DNA from: Lateolabrax maculatus
Lineage: Eukaryota; Chordata; Actinopteri; Acropomatiformes; Lateolabracidae
Assembly: GCA_031216445.1 (NCBI GenBank)
Contig: CM062196.1
Span: 1,184,501-1,248,500 of the forward strand
DNA length: 64,000 nucleotides
Direction: 5' to 3'
Shown here: positions 1-12,060 of the stretch, piece after piece
Position numbering within the stretch: position 1 is the first letter of the stretch
How the letters are laid out: each line of letters begins with the position of its first letter
The notes under the pieces: generated by a model
Databases searched by the model: none
Seen by the model: only the letters and a program-made list of their open reading frames with translations
What the model was told of the DNA's origin: nothing
Translations under genes and position numbers: made by a program

Positions 1-685
1 TTTGTTATCTTTATATGCAATGTTTTGTGTAAAAAAGGTCTTTAAAAGTACCAGAAGTAGTACTAGTACACAGAAATAAAAATTCAGACACATTTTATGA
101 TTAAAGATTGTGATTTTTATTATACTAAATTGCATCTATAATATACAAACATTCACAATATTTTGTACAATCACTTTGTGCTTCTCCCCCGTACAGGAGT
201 GAACTGTAAGACGACAAGTTTACATAAACTCTCTATAGAATTTGTCCATGGTATACACAGCATAAAAATAAATTCATACTCAACACCATTATAATTTCTA
301 ATTCTATCATTTACAAATTCACTTAAAAAATAATCATATGAAGACAATGTCGATATTATTGTATGTTTTTATCAATCTGAAGACACATGGTGGGGAGTTA
401 CACACAAAAACGTGCGCTGTGGTAGCTATATAACAATTTGGCAGGATACTTTTTATTTTCTATCTTCGTAATATTTAATAATAAATGCACACATTTTTTT
501 GTCCTTGTCTTTCCTTTTTCTTGAAGTCTTTCGTATACACACGTACTGTATCTCAGCTGACATGACATTATCAAAATATCACACGTCAACCGTCAAAGAT
601 ACTGTACACAAACACAAAACCCTTACAACTGAACACGCAATAAATATCATGATAACCATATGCAACAAGAGAACGTGTTGGCTCA

Positions 686-686
<1 letters not shown>

Positions 687-722
<36 letters not shown>
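687..722. repeat. (CA)n microsatellite
   Basis: About 18 uninterrupted CA units. Confidence 0.97.
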
Positions 723-727
<5 letters not shown>

Positions 728-3149
728 GTTCATGTAGGAAACACTGCGAACTTGACGTCTACGTGACTACACCTGCTAAAGGGGAAGGAAACCATGTGCT
801 CGTCACTCATCAGCTCTGCTCACGTGTGCGTGGGTATAAAACACCCTCAGTATGGCGTTGGATTGTGTCGGCCAGTGCAAAAGCTGGAAGCCACCATGAA
901 GCAGGGCTGCAGCGCTCAGTGGCGGTCCAGGGGCGAGTCTCTGGCAGTCTAAAGGGGTGCGGGGGGGTCTGATCTGGGTCTTGGACCTGCTTTGTTTATC
1001 TTGTTTTGGTTCTTTTGGTCATTCAATTCAGTTTACTCCTGAAAAACACTAGAAAACCCTATATGGAAGTTTTGTACTGACAAAATAATGGAGTGCTCAA
1101 AAAACAAATGTCAGCAGTTCACACAGATTTCCCCAGAACTGGTATCTGCCGAGCCAATCACAACCGCTTATCTAATATGTGCACCGTGTGCGCTGCCATA
1201 TTTCTGTGACGTCAGGTGTGTTTCTGGTGGCTGGATGGAGCCCGAGTTTCCGACTTGTGAGTACAATGGATTGGAGCATTCCATGCATGGAGGGATTCAC
1301 AGGGGCAAAACAAGTTCTCAGAGTAAATAAGGACAGAAACCTCACTGATGTTTTGATGAGTAATTTTGCCTCTTGATGTGAACACGCAGTGTGCCATCTT
1401 TGTTCATCATTTTCAAAGCTGCACATTGTCAGTTTTGGCAGTTTGTATCACAAACTGGCGCCTCAAGCGACAAGAACTATAAATATTATAAATTGCAATC
1501 CTGTGGTTACTGGTGGGGACGGCAGGTGCATTTTAATAATCCAGGTGTGTTTACAGCCAAACAAAGATGGCTTCCCGGCAACCCCTTGTGTAAGGATCAT
1601 AACTGGGTATAATATAATAAAACTCTTAAGAAATATAACTTCAAAGGATTTGCAGTTCTGACACGTCCTGCTCTGTTTCTCTTTTACATTAATTACAGTT
1701 GGGGTCAAAAAGGTCACGTGCTCTCAGCACATTGTTCCCACAGCGAAGAACAGATTCTCTTTGTTCAAAATCTCTTCCTTCTGAGGTCAGAAGTTCTTGT
1801 GTTTTGTTCAACTGAGTATTTTAATCAGCTTCACAGGTCTGTGATGGCAGCGGTCTGCATGGTGGAGCTTAGCTGTCTCTATCATTAAATTGTCCTGCAA
1901 TCCCTGAGTCATCGGGCCCCTGGACACAGACATGTAAAAGCCCCCCCACCCCTCCTATTTAGGAGCAAGACACCCAGACGGGGCCTGTTCAGTAATTCCT
2001 CCATGCCTGCAATACACAACCAAATAAGACAGGATACTCTTCCAGCAGCTGGCACAACAGCTGATATTTTGACACTTCCTGTCAGGTATAAGCACCGAAG
2101 CATCGACTGAAACACCATGAAGCTCAGTGCAGCTGCTACAGCAGAAACACATTCACAGTGTTCATTACAAACTGAGCTTCTGCAAACTAAAGAACTGATT
2201 GTATGAGGCACAAGGGCTTTAAATTCACCCGGAAGTTAAGCAGCATCAGGTTAGGTGTTTCTATCTGCATAACATCAGGCTACTTCCCAGCCTGCCCCGC
2301 ATGCTTTAACATTTCAAAACTTTAGCTGCAAAAAGGAGATGAGCTCATCAGCCAGATACAGATACGAGCCCGATCGAGGAAACGGCAAAGAGCCGATTTG
2401 AAAATGAGGCCACAGGAAATAAAGATTGTGCTCATAAATCTGTCCTTACGAAAGCTCAAATCTGGATTTGCAGACTTAATGTGTTTTGTGCACACATGAC
2501 AAGTCATGACTTCAAGTCCTGACGTGGGATTTTATTGATGTAGGAAATGTCAGATTTTACAGATTTCTTGTCCGTCCGTCGTCATTTAACGCTAAAATAT
2601 TTGGCTAAAACATTCGCGTTTAATGTAACTATGACTTCCACATCTCGTATTAACGACTTACTGTCACATCTCATGATTACTTGATTCGTAACATCCCGTA
2701 ATGTTACAAGAAAAATGTCTCATAACTACAAAATCTTTATCTTGTAATTCTGAGAAATGACGTTTTCTGGTGATCATATGCTGCTAAGTCTTAAAGATGC
2801 AGAAGTTATGATGAATGCAATGCACTTCTGTAGATTTCTGTGCTGTTCTGCTGATATTCATTTTCTTTACTGGTTGTGTCCGATCCTGCTTGGGGCCCTT
2901 TGTGTTGTATTGAAGTTTCTTAAGGAAATTGCTGTTAATGTTGTTCCAGTACGTACTGTACATTGATTTGTCTCATAATTTTACCCAATAACAACATAAT
3001 AATCTAAAAGAACCCTGTTAAAACATCACAAGGCACTCTCTGTTTAAGCTCATGCTGTTCAAACACTACAGAGAAGCATCAGACTTAAATACCAGAGGTT
3101 TTTGGACATGTGTCAGTTTTGGACCGACCCGCTCCTGTTAAGTCTTTGA

Positions 3150-4620
3150 TTCAAAGGATTTCAGCTGCAGCCCTGCCTGGGAGTTGTGCATTGGTGGTGT
3201 AGCCCTAAAGCGTCTTTCAAGCCAAAAACAGCACTAAGTAAGGCCAGTAACACTTCGTGGGCTATAGGCATATTGTATTCGAGTGGACTCACTATTACTA
3301 GCTATCTGAGAAGCAGCTTATCTGATGTTGCGGCAGATGACTCGGCGACCTGTAAACTTGTGAACATGAGCAGCTGTGGTGTTGTAAGTTTGTCTTTGTG
3401 CTACACGTTGAGAGGAGAGGCAGTGCTGTGCTTACCTGTGGACCCCGCTTCCAGCTCCTGTCAGCAGTACACTCAACAAAATCCAATTTGGCGTCTCTAC
3501 ATGGTTGCGCAGCCTAAAAATGAAGCGTCGCATTCAGCTACGATCGGGGGAGTGTGAGAGCCAGGTATACGTCTCAAACACTCGACACAAACTTTTTTGT
3601 ATATGTATTTGTACTTTTGTGTATCCTTTGGATTAAGCCTGAAACATGCGTCTCAATCTGCATGAAAAGGGCAACACACATCAAAGGTGTATGAACGGCC
3701 TCGAAACAGCTGGTTGTTATCTACAGCGATATTTTGACGCGGGTCGCCATTATTCGCCACTTTTTGCCAATTTTATTACATTCCCTCCCTGGATTTTCTT
3801 CTGTATGTTGCAATAACGTGTTTTAGAAGCCCTTTTGGGTCAGCAGCACAATCCTTTTTACTACTTTAATGCATTATGTTTTATGTGTCTCCACATCCCG
3901 ACTGTGCTTATGGCTCGTCTGGTATGTGCTATGGACGCAAAGCGCTTCATGACCCCGCTGATGTATGTTGCACTTCAGCTTTCGGGGACATTTGTGAGTT
4001 TTCTTTCATACTGGTTCTGACTTTGAGTCTGCCGTTAATTTGTTTGTTTTGTATAATCAACCTATTGGCGTGTTTGATTTGCAGGGACGCACAATACCTT
4101 GTTGAGACGGTTACCCATAACACCCAACTGCAGAAGAATACTTCCAGCTTTAAAGCCCGGTCACACCAGAATTTACCATGGTCCAATGTCACGCCAAAAA
4201 TCGATTTATTTCAACTGAATCACTGCGATCAATGGATGCTGCAACAACAACAGTAACTGACCAGTGCTAGAGTTTCTTTTCGTATTGGTGGTTAATTCGT
4301 CAGCTACAGTGGTTCGCCAACCAGCCCTGCGAGTATTCCTCATGTCACCAAGCTTCTAGCACGCCGTATCTAGCGAGGACGCACGGATGAATGCGCCGCT
4401 TTCTGGTGCAACCAGGCTTTTCTTCTAACTTCCTGTATCTAGAACATCATTTAAACAAACTAGGCGGATAATTAACCGTGGCTTTACAACTTTTCATACG
4501 CCAAATTAAATCCTGTCTGGAGTAAACTGCTCCGTCTACGCGAGGGCCAACGTCGGATACTTGGGGACGGGAAGGGGATGAAACTGGCTATATAAATGTT
4601 AGTTAGCAGAAACCGCAGTA
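3150..4620. repeat. Probable dispersed DNA-transposon-derived block
   Basis: The sequence at about 4158 (GGTCACACCAGAATTTA) recurs in inverse orientation near 31,605, continuing with a shared ATCGATTTAT stretch. Such GGTCACACC ends are familiar from non-autonomous DNA elements in fish. The block 3186-3560 also reads like a dispersed fish repeat. Limits and family are uncertain. Confidence 0.35.
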
Positions 4621-4765
4621 GGCGTATTGATTATTGACTGCTCACAAACAAGGACTGAAGCAGAGGGAGTGTGTTGAGGAATGTTACAATAGTTAATCTG
4701 TTTTTTTCTTTTTCTCGAGAGCTTCGGGGAGCGGACGAGGCGGAGGGATGAACGGCGAAGGACGA

Positions 4766-4950
4766 TCAGCAGCACTTCTGAGGTAGCTGAGCGGGCTTGT
4801 CGGTCAGTCTGGTGGTCTTGGTGCCGGGAGCCACCGGCGCCTCCACGTCCACGCGCTCCGACATCTTCACACAGATGATGTCGACCAGGCGCTCGAAGAC
4901 CTGCCGCACGTTGATGTTCTCCTTGGCGCTCGCCTCGTAGTACTCGAAGC
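4766..4950 (-). CDS. rab3: Rab3 coding exon 4 and stop
   Basis: It follows a CCTGCAG acceptor. It encodes FEYYEASAKENINVRQ (G5 motif ASAK), the helical tail and the hypervariable C-terminus ending QLPQKCC, with TGA at 4768-4766. The double cysteine is the prenylation site. Confidence 0.95.
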
Positions 4951-7900
4951 CTGCAGGAGGAAACAGAAGGTTGAACCGTGTAATGTGAATGCACACAGCT
5001 TTGTTAGAGTTCAGTTTTAGTCATACAAACATTTTCTCAGAGGTAAAGAAATGATTTCATTGATTAAATACAATTTATTAAATAGAAGTCAAACTTGAAT
5101 CTGTTGACCAGTGGTGGAACGTAAATAGGTTCATTCAGCCAAGTACTGTATACATTTCTGAAGTACTTGTACTTTACTTGAGTTAATATTGTACTTTTTA
5201 CCACACAAAACACAAGGAGTTTATAAAATATGGTGTTTTGTTATAAATTAAACTCCCCAACACTTAATACAAGTACACCTTAAACACCTCCCTTTTTCTT
5301 GACTGGCTTTGACTTGTAGATATATTAAATCTCAACACGGGTTCATGCGTGGACATGCTTTGGAAACCAGTGGCCTAAACATTTACAGCACTATCTTCAG
5401 GCTTTTAAAGACTTAAGTTGGGTGTGGTTTCATCTATTTGAGCATCTCAAGGTGTGTTTGCCGTTTTCAGGCTCTTCTTCCCACTTCACAAACATCTATC
5501 TGTAACCTGGGATCCAAGTCCAAACGTTTGAACGCAGATGCAGCCTGGATAAATGACTCCGATCAGTGACTTTTCTTCATGGAAAAAAATTAAATGTCAC
5601 CAAATTTCAATCTCCATTTATAGCTGTTCACAAAACATTTTATTTTAACATGACTTTGCTTGAGCAAAGTCACATTACAAAATAGGTTTGCAGAACAGAA
5701 ACGTGTCCCTGAACAGTGTGAAACTGTTTGCAGGAGCAAACTCTTATTTCAGTGGTGCCTGCAGCGTGTTAAAGACTTTAGTATCAGTGAAGAAACTGCA
5801 CCCTGCAGTGGAGCTAAAACCAGTTGTGTGTGTTTTTAATTCAAACGTCTCATTGGCCTATGGCCTCGAGCAACAGGCAATACACTTATAGTATTTAGGT
5901 ATTCCTCAGTACAAACATGCCAGGGTGACGACATTTTCTCCTGGATTTGAACTGGTTAACAGAAGTTCAGCTCTTCTTCCTGGTGTGTATTTATAGTTCT
6001 TGTCGCTCTTTCTCACAGTACAGATGAATATTGCACAGGAGCATGATTATAATACCATGAACGTTTCGGTAAACACCAGTTTTGAAGCAAATCTCTGGAA
6101 TACTTAAAGTATTCAAAGTAAAAATGTCCACTGTTAGTGTTGTTAGTTAGATTATTATTACTCATGCATTAATGTAAATGTTCTGTCAGTTGGCTAATTT
6201 ATTAACTGTATAAACTGTTGGGGAGTTTAATTTATAAGAAAACATGTAAAACAAGTAAAAGTACAATATTTCTCTTTGAATTGAAGTGCTGTAGAAGTAG
6301 AAAGTGGCATGGGAAGAAAAGACTCGAGTAAAGTACAAGTACCTCAAATTTGTGTACAGCACTTGAGTAAAAGTACTTAGTTACATTCCACCACTGGCGA
6401 CAGCAGAGGCTCATGGGTATTGTAGTATTTTGTGCCATCCACCAACTGAGAGAAAAAACCCGACATCTGGAAAACATAGTTGGAATATTGCAAACGGAAT
6501 CTAAACCGGTAAAATGTTTGTGTGATAAGAAACATCCTCACACTTCACACTTCAAGGAGCTCCTTCAGGAAACATGAACCTCCCTCTGGCAGCCATATTA
6601 AAGTTACAGTTTATATGTCACAGTATTTAACAGCAGCGTCTCACCTAACTGGTCGGCGAGGTGTTTTCCTTTCTCTGGAGGTACGACTCTCTCCTCGTCC
6701 ATGTCGCACTTGTTGCCCACCATGATCACCTGGGCGTTGTCCCACGAGTACGTCTTAATCTGAGTGGCCCTGAAAGCACATTTTAAATACTTAATTGCGC
6801 ATAAAAACACACAGAGGAATACACATTAGCGCCAATGGAAACTGTGTACCAGTCCTGGACGGCGTTGAAGGACTCCTCGTTGGTGATGTCGTACATGAGG
6901 ATGAAGCCCATGGCGCCGCGGTAGTAGGCCGTGGTGATGGTGCGGTACCGCTCCTGCCCCGCCGTGTCCTGGAAACAAAAACAAACTCAGTGATAAAACT
7001 TAGCTTTATAGTTTAGTTCTTAGTTTTATTTATATGCAACGTTTGGCCTGAAGGGGGTCAGTAGAGGATGAATTCCAGGATGTCCAAAACGGAGACGGTT
7101 TATCCTCTTGGGAGCATGACTGTGCTCAGTCATTTTAAAGGCGATCTGCTGTGTAGAGTTTGATAAGTGGACATATTGTGGTGATGGAGGAAAGGCCTGG
7201 GAGGCACTCAAACTGTTCACCCCTTTCCTGAAGCTGGAATCTGCTTCTCCGGTGACTCGGACACGTTCGCAATCGGCTGGTTGGTACGTTGGTTTCTTTT
7301 ATTCAACAAGGAAATATCAGGGAAATCTGTCTCGTGGTTTTGTGTTTTGACCAGCCAACCTCACCGAGTCAGCTGCTCACCGGATACTCTGTGTTTCAAC
7401 TGTTGGATGCTGAATCCTGTTTACAGAGAGGAGGGATGAGCCCACATCCCAACATACTAATCTGGGATATTATCTGTTATATTGTGGCATCAAAATCAGA
7501 CTGTTTGAATTGGCTAATAGTGCAATTGCTGTTTCCATGGAGACGCACACACTGCACATGTTATAGTTCGGTTTTGTTAATTAAAAAGCCGCGGCACATG
7601 TTGACATTTACATACTTGTATGAATATATAAACTGATGATAACAGATATTTTAAAGACTTGGAAATTAGAGATCATCCATCCAGAGCACACACACACACA
7701 CACACCTGTTCTCACTTCACAATAACACACAGCGACGTGTTGATGACGTTCACACAAGCTCAATCTACACTTCACCACCTTTCACCTCGTCTTCATCCTC
7801 CTCCTCACTGTCGTCTGTTCGATAGTCGACTCTGCAGCTCTCTGACTGTTTCTGCTGGAAACAGACTAATAATTCCTAACAACCAGCAGCTGCAGGCTGC

Positions 7901-10230
7901 TTCCTTTCCTTTCCTTGTGTGTTTATATGATGCATATATTCTCAGCATGTTTACGGCTGCAGATATAAACTGCTGGTGCTGCTCTTACTTTTTTTATCTG
8001 TAGGATAAAAATAATTTAAAAAGGGTGCGTTGGTGTGTTTGGGTTACTGCAGATATCAGTGAGATAGTGAAACTTGAGCCAGGAAGTCCAGTTTGAGCAA
8101 CAGATCCGTGAATTTCAAAGTTTTTCAGACACAAATGATTTTATCTTTCATCGTCGATAAAAGTCCAGGCTGAGCTGTATTATGAGTGTGTGTATTATGT
8201 AGCAGACACCAACATTCAGACACAACCTGCATTCTCTCTAACAACCAGCAGGGGGCGACTCCATTGGCTGCAAAAAGAAATCTGATTGTATAGAAGTCAA
8301 TGAGAAAATGAGCCGACTTCTCACCTGATTTATTACCTCAAGAAACATTTTCCTGATGAGTTTATGGTCTCAGTGGCTGGTTTCAAGTCTTTTTCAGTAC
8401 AGCAGGATGTTCATTTAGTAAATTATAGTCCAGTTTAGAGGAAAATAGACGATAAAGCAGCGTATGCTTTAGGGTGGGGCTACCGCATGATTGACAAGTC
8501 GCTACCATGGTGACTGCCCAATCAGGATAGAAGCAGTGCTACCCTCTCATCCAAATAACGTCACTCCTGGCTCCAAAAAAACCAAGATGTCAACAACCAA
8601 ATCGCCGAATTCGGTTTCCGTTCACAAACCAACGGGAGCCTGACTTCGCCCACTTCTTTTATACAGTCTGTGGTTATTACCTTACACTTGTTTTTGAATT
8701 ACTATCATCGACTATCATCCTGCTGCCTGCCTCTGCCCTCGCCTGCACTGGGTCCTTCCCCTGTGTTCTCTGGCTTCTGGCGACCGTCGTGACACCTGTG
8801 ACTCCTCGTAAAATAAAAGCTGTTTTATTTCTGGTGCAAATCTTAAAAACGCTGAATTACAACTGCAGCGTACTCTTTGCGTCATGTTGCGTCTCCTGCT
8901 CCACTCTCCTAAACCAAGCAGAATATTTCCAGTAGGTGAGGACACGTCTGACACGTCCGGGCCTGATCCTGCGGACATTCACCACAGTTCATATGTTGAA
9001 ACGGCTACTGACAGTTCCTGTGGATCAGCGGGGACGCAAAATATCCCACAGTGACCCATCGGGCCCTCCGTAGAAAAGGGAGTCAGTGATAAACACCTAG
9101 AGATCATTAATGATAGGCTGGCATCGCCAGACTAATTCACAAATGCGTTTTAGTCTGAAACCTCTCAGTTCATGTTCGATTTCAGAGGGGCGTTATCGAC
9201 GAGTGGAAACAACCAATTAGAGCAGTGAAACGCCGTCCTGTCGGACGGTACATTCTGTCAGAAGTTCCGCAAACACATATTTCTTATCAATATAAAGTTT
9301 AAGTGCAGTTGTTTGTTCTTCTTTTAGATACAATTTACCGTCCAGTTTGTTTAATACTGCCACTGTAGCCGGCTGGGGAATACGCCGCATTTGAGGCCGC
9401 CATCTTGGTTAATTACAAAGATGCCTGAACTCTGTCAGTCATCGTATTAAACCCGCCTCATACTAGATACACGGTTGTGTTTGGCTCACCATATACCAGT
9501 TCTGGGTAAATCAGTCTGAATGGGAGGGGGGGCTAGACAGGTGCGCCAGATCAAATACATCATGAGCTGCAGATTCGTCTGGTTCCCAGGTTACATTGAC
9601 GGTTGTTCAGTACCAAAACTGGCCTGATCTTCGGGTGACAAAAGCTCTGTTGGCGAACCTTAAATATCCACTGCTGTGTGACGGGAGTTTGGCATTTTGA
9701 GTGGAATCAGGCTCAGATGAACTTGTGCTTGTTTATTCTTTGTCTTGATCTCTCTGGAGAAGAGGTGTCATGTCAACAAAATGCTAATAAAACTCAAAAT
9801 GGGCCGAAAATCAGGTGGTTGGAAATGTTCTTAAAGACATAATAAACAAAAGCATTGTGGCTTTGAGCAGCCGCCGCAGTGTGAATATCTCACTCTCTAA
9901 TCTTGCAGGAACCAAACAGCTCGACTCGTTTCATCCTCGTCTCCTCTGAGACTCTTAACCGTCTTATCTAAAGCGTCGATCGATCCGCAGCCGCGACAAA
10001 CCAGCTGAGCCTCAATGTGACTTTCACACCCGTCCACAACGGCTCCCTCACCGTGCGGACGCCATCCTTCAGCGCTTCATCCTCCCAGCTGGTCTCCTCA
10101 CAGTCATTCTTCTAAATTTAGCTCTTTTGTGCTTTGCTTCCTCTGCGCTCGTCTCTGGTTTTCTCTTTCTTTTTGTCTTTTGGGATACGACGAGGGCTCG
10201 TTTGCATTAAATTAATTGAGATTTGACGTG

Positions 10231-10265
<35 letters not shown>

Positions 10266-10662
10266 AGGGTGAGAAGCAGAGCCTCAGGCACTGACTGATT
10301 CCTCTCAGTTTAGCTGAAAGCAGACAGAAATGTGTTTTTGACATCACTGCACTGCATCCAGCAACGTGGCCAAAAGTATGTGGACAGCTGAACATTGCAG
10401 CCACATGTGACAGTGTGACATGTGATTACACTATCAGATAAAAAGGTACCAAAAGGCCCCATAAAGGTACAAACGCTTGTCACACTGGTGGTGCCCTAAA
10501 GGTACAAAGGTAACCAGTTAACGACTGCGGACGTTAAAATGCTGAAATCTGTGTTAATTTTAGCACAAGAACCGTCATCAGCTCTTTGTGAGTTTATTTT
10601 TACTCATCACTGTGCTTTCAGTTTGAATCAATCGGCTCTGATTAGCTCTAAATCCCCCCCCC

Positions 10663-10716
<54 letters not shown>

Positions 10717-10802
10717 ACCCCCCCGGCTCTTCTGTCCCCTGCCGGGTCTCAACCTCTTCGCCCCAAGAGGTCTCTTTAATTGCCACTGAAGACAGCACTG
10801 TT

Positions 10803-10875
<73 letters not shown>

Positions 10876-11754
10876 CGGACAGAGAGTGAGTGAGCGTGAA
10901 GAGCTGCTGCCATGGCAACAACATCACCACTGATGATACGAGCTGTAGCCCAGAAGTCTTTTCTTTTCCTCCCAGCAGCTTGTTGTTGACTGAAAGCAGA
11001 ACATCATGTTACACTGCATCAGCCTGTTGCCGTGGGTTACCGTGGGTTATATTATGGGATGTTACTGTGTGTTACAGTGGGTTATATTATGGGATGTTAC
11101 CGTGCTTTATATTATGGGATGTTACTGTGTGTTACAGTGTGTTACTATGTGTTACTGTGTGGTATATTATGGGATGCTGTGTTAGCCCGACCCTCTCATA
11201 CAAAAAACGTCACTTCTCGCTCCGTAATACGAATATGGCGACGGCCAAAATCTTGAACTCCAGGCTTCACAGCGGCCACAAACCGACGAGTGACGTCACG
11301 GTGACCACGTCGACTTCTTATATACTGTCTGTGGTTCTGCACCAACAAAGATTGTTCAGAAACCTGGATAAGGTGTTTACATGCCACATGATCCTGGGTT
11401 CTATTGGAGTACTCCAGGTAGAAAATCCAGGATTCTCAAACCAGGACATGACGATAAAACACGCCAACAACCTGATCCTGACCAGGATACTCGGTGTGTT
11501 GCGTGAGACAAACGTAAATGTATCCTCACCCAGATCTGCAGCTTGATCCTCTTGTCGTTGCGATAAACCGTCTTCACCTTGAAGTCGATGCCCACGGTGC
11601 TGACGAAAGAGTTGCTGAAGGAGTCGTCGGCGTAGCGGAACAGGAAGGACGTTTTCCCGACGCTGCTGTTGCCGATGATCAGCAGCTTGAACATGTAGTC
11701 AAAGTTCTGGTCGGAGCCGTCCCGCTGGCCGAAACGCTGGTCTGCCTTCGCCAT
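4766..11754 (-). CDS. rab3: Rab3-family small GTPase (whole coding span, 4 coding exons)
   Basis: Joining 11754-11530, 6968-6850, 6769-6645 and 4950-4766 gives 654 nt, or 217 residues, close to the 219-220 usual for vertebrate Rab3. All junctions are GT-AG and keep frame. Visible motifs are the P-loop GNSSVGKTS, the switch I stretch FVSTVGIDFKVKT, WDTAGQERYRT, NKCD and EASAK, plus the Rab3 signature DQNFDYMFKLLIIGNSSVGK near the N-terminus. Rab3 proteins bind GTP on synaptic and secretory vesicles, recruit effectors such as RIM and rabphilin, and control regulated exocytosis. The stretches EERVVPPEKGKHLADQLG and TTRLTDKP look closest to RAB3B, but I cannot separate fish paralogues without a tree. 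The protein ends in KCC where mammalian Rab3 ends in CXC; both are geranylgeranylation signals. The identity as Rab3 is secure; the paralogue is not. Confidence 0.96.
5108..6397. mobile_element. Non-autonomous element with long terminal inverted repeats, in Rab3 intron
   Basis: The left arm (about 5108-5262) and the right arm (about 6216-6397) are inverted copies. The outermost 12 bases match perfectly (CCAGTGGTGGAA against TTCCACCACTGG), and the inner ends share a 21-base stretch around TATAAATTAAACTCCCCAAC. The arms contain the tract of AAGTAC/GTACTT words that I know as a very common fish repeat. The interior has no transposase frame. No clear target-site duplication is visible. Confidence 0.7.
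6645..6769 (-). CDS. rab3: Rab3 coding exon 3
   Basis: It completes the split Trp codon and reads ATQIKTYSWDNAQVIMVGNKCD, cut here at the G4 guanine-specificity motif NKCD, then continues to HLADQLG. The donor is TTAG|GTGAGA, phase 1. Confidence 0.96.
6850..6968 (-). CDS. rab3: Rab3 coding exon 2
   Basis: It starts with GAC (DTAGQERYRT, the G3/switch II region) after a TTCCAG acceptor and ends within the Trp codon of VQDW at donor TG|GTACAC (phase 2). The following intron is only about 80 bp. Confidence 0.96.
8200..8690 (+). repeat. Dispersed fish repeat (CAGCAGGGGGCGACTCC ... TATACAGTCTGTGGTTA)
   Basis: It begins near CAGCAGGGGGCGACTCC and ends at TATACAGTCTGTGGTTA. Matching 3' parts recur at 11,185-11,340 and 29,660-29,740, and a fragment of the 5' part at about 25,765. 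Such segments are widely interspersed in fish introns. I do not assign a named family. Confidence 0.6.
10234..10262. repeat. (GT)n microsatellite
   Basis: About 14 GT units inside the Rab3 intron. Confidence 0.95.
10654..10716. repeat. C10 tract followed by (CA)n microsatellite
   Basis: Ten C, then about 25 CA units. This lies about 90 bp from an opposing (TG)n tract. Confidence 0.97.
10806..10875. repeat. (TG)n microsatellite
   Basis: About 34 TG units with two small interruptions. It is reverse-complementary to the CA tract at 10,666-10,716. Confidence 0.97.
11030..11180. repeat. Minisatellite of GTTAC/TATATTATGGGATG words
   Basis: The block TATATTATGGGATG recurs four times, separated by variable numbers of GTTACTGTGT-like units. 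The array is irregular. Confidence 0.85.
11185..11340 (+). repeat. Fragment of the same dispersed repeat as 8200-8690
   Basis: It shares the order CCCTCTCAT, AACGTCACT, CACAAACC.ACG, CTTATATACTGTCTGTGGTT with the 8520-8675 part of the fuller copy. Confidence 0.55.
11530..11754 (-). CDS. rab3: Rab3 coding exon 1 (start codon exon)
   Basis: This exon encodes residues 1-75, from the ATG at 11754-11752 to KLQIW. The ATG directly follows a CCTCCAG acceptor, so the 5' UTR is spliced from an upstream exon. The donor is TGG|GTGAGG, phase 0. It carries the P-loop and switch I. Confidence 0.96.
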
Positions 11755-11939
11755 CTGGAGGTTTGGTTGGATGAGACAGAAAATCCACAATCAGTATCAT
11801 GAACCACTGGAGACATGGAGGACAATCCATGTTTTATCCTCCACACTTTTACAGTTATAATGTTGCAAATCTACAGCATCCTGTTCATAAACCAAAGTAG
11901 TGGACGAATTAAAATGTTAACCTTATGATGGATGAAAAG

Positions 11940-12060
11940 TCAAGGGGTCAGCAGTTATTACAATTCATCCAACAGAGGATAAAGTCTCATGATAATCCGT
12001 CTAATAGTTGTGAGATATTTCAGTCTGGACCAACAGACAGACAGACAGACAGACACTGAC
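11940..12060. repeat. Dispersed repeat with (CAGA)n tail
   Basis: It contains TTATTACAATTCATCC and GTTGTGAGATATTTCAGTCTGGA, which recur at about 30,010-30,105 and, inverted, at 14,465-14,540. A short CAGA microsatellite follows at 12,028-12,056. Confidence 0.55.

Larger units (their letters stand above)
1..4765 (-). other. Rab3 3' flank / possible 3' UTR, otherwise intergenic
   Basis: No coding region is supported here. On the minus strand, AATAAA signals lie at 4210-4205 (about 560 nt past the Rab3 stop) and 3777-3772, and another near 121-116, so the 3' UTR could be short or several kb long. The stretch also has a CA microsatellite near 687-722 and a repeat-like block around 3150-4600. Confidence 0.35.
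6969..11529 (-). other. Rab3 intron between coding exons 1 and 2
   Basis: A 4.5 kb intron. It holds a composite dispersed repeat (8200-8690), a GTTACTGTGTGTTAC-type minisatellite (11,030-11,180), a second repeat fragment (11,185-11,340) and three CA/GT microsatellites. No coding exon is evident. Confidence 0.7.

Noticed and set aside
3186..3557. Plus-strand 123-codon frame
   Set aside because: No recognisable domain or splice context; the sequence resembles a dispersed repeat.
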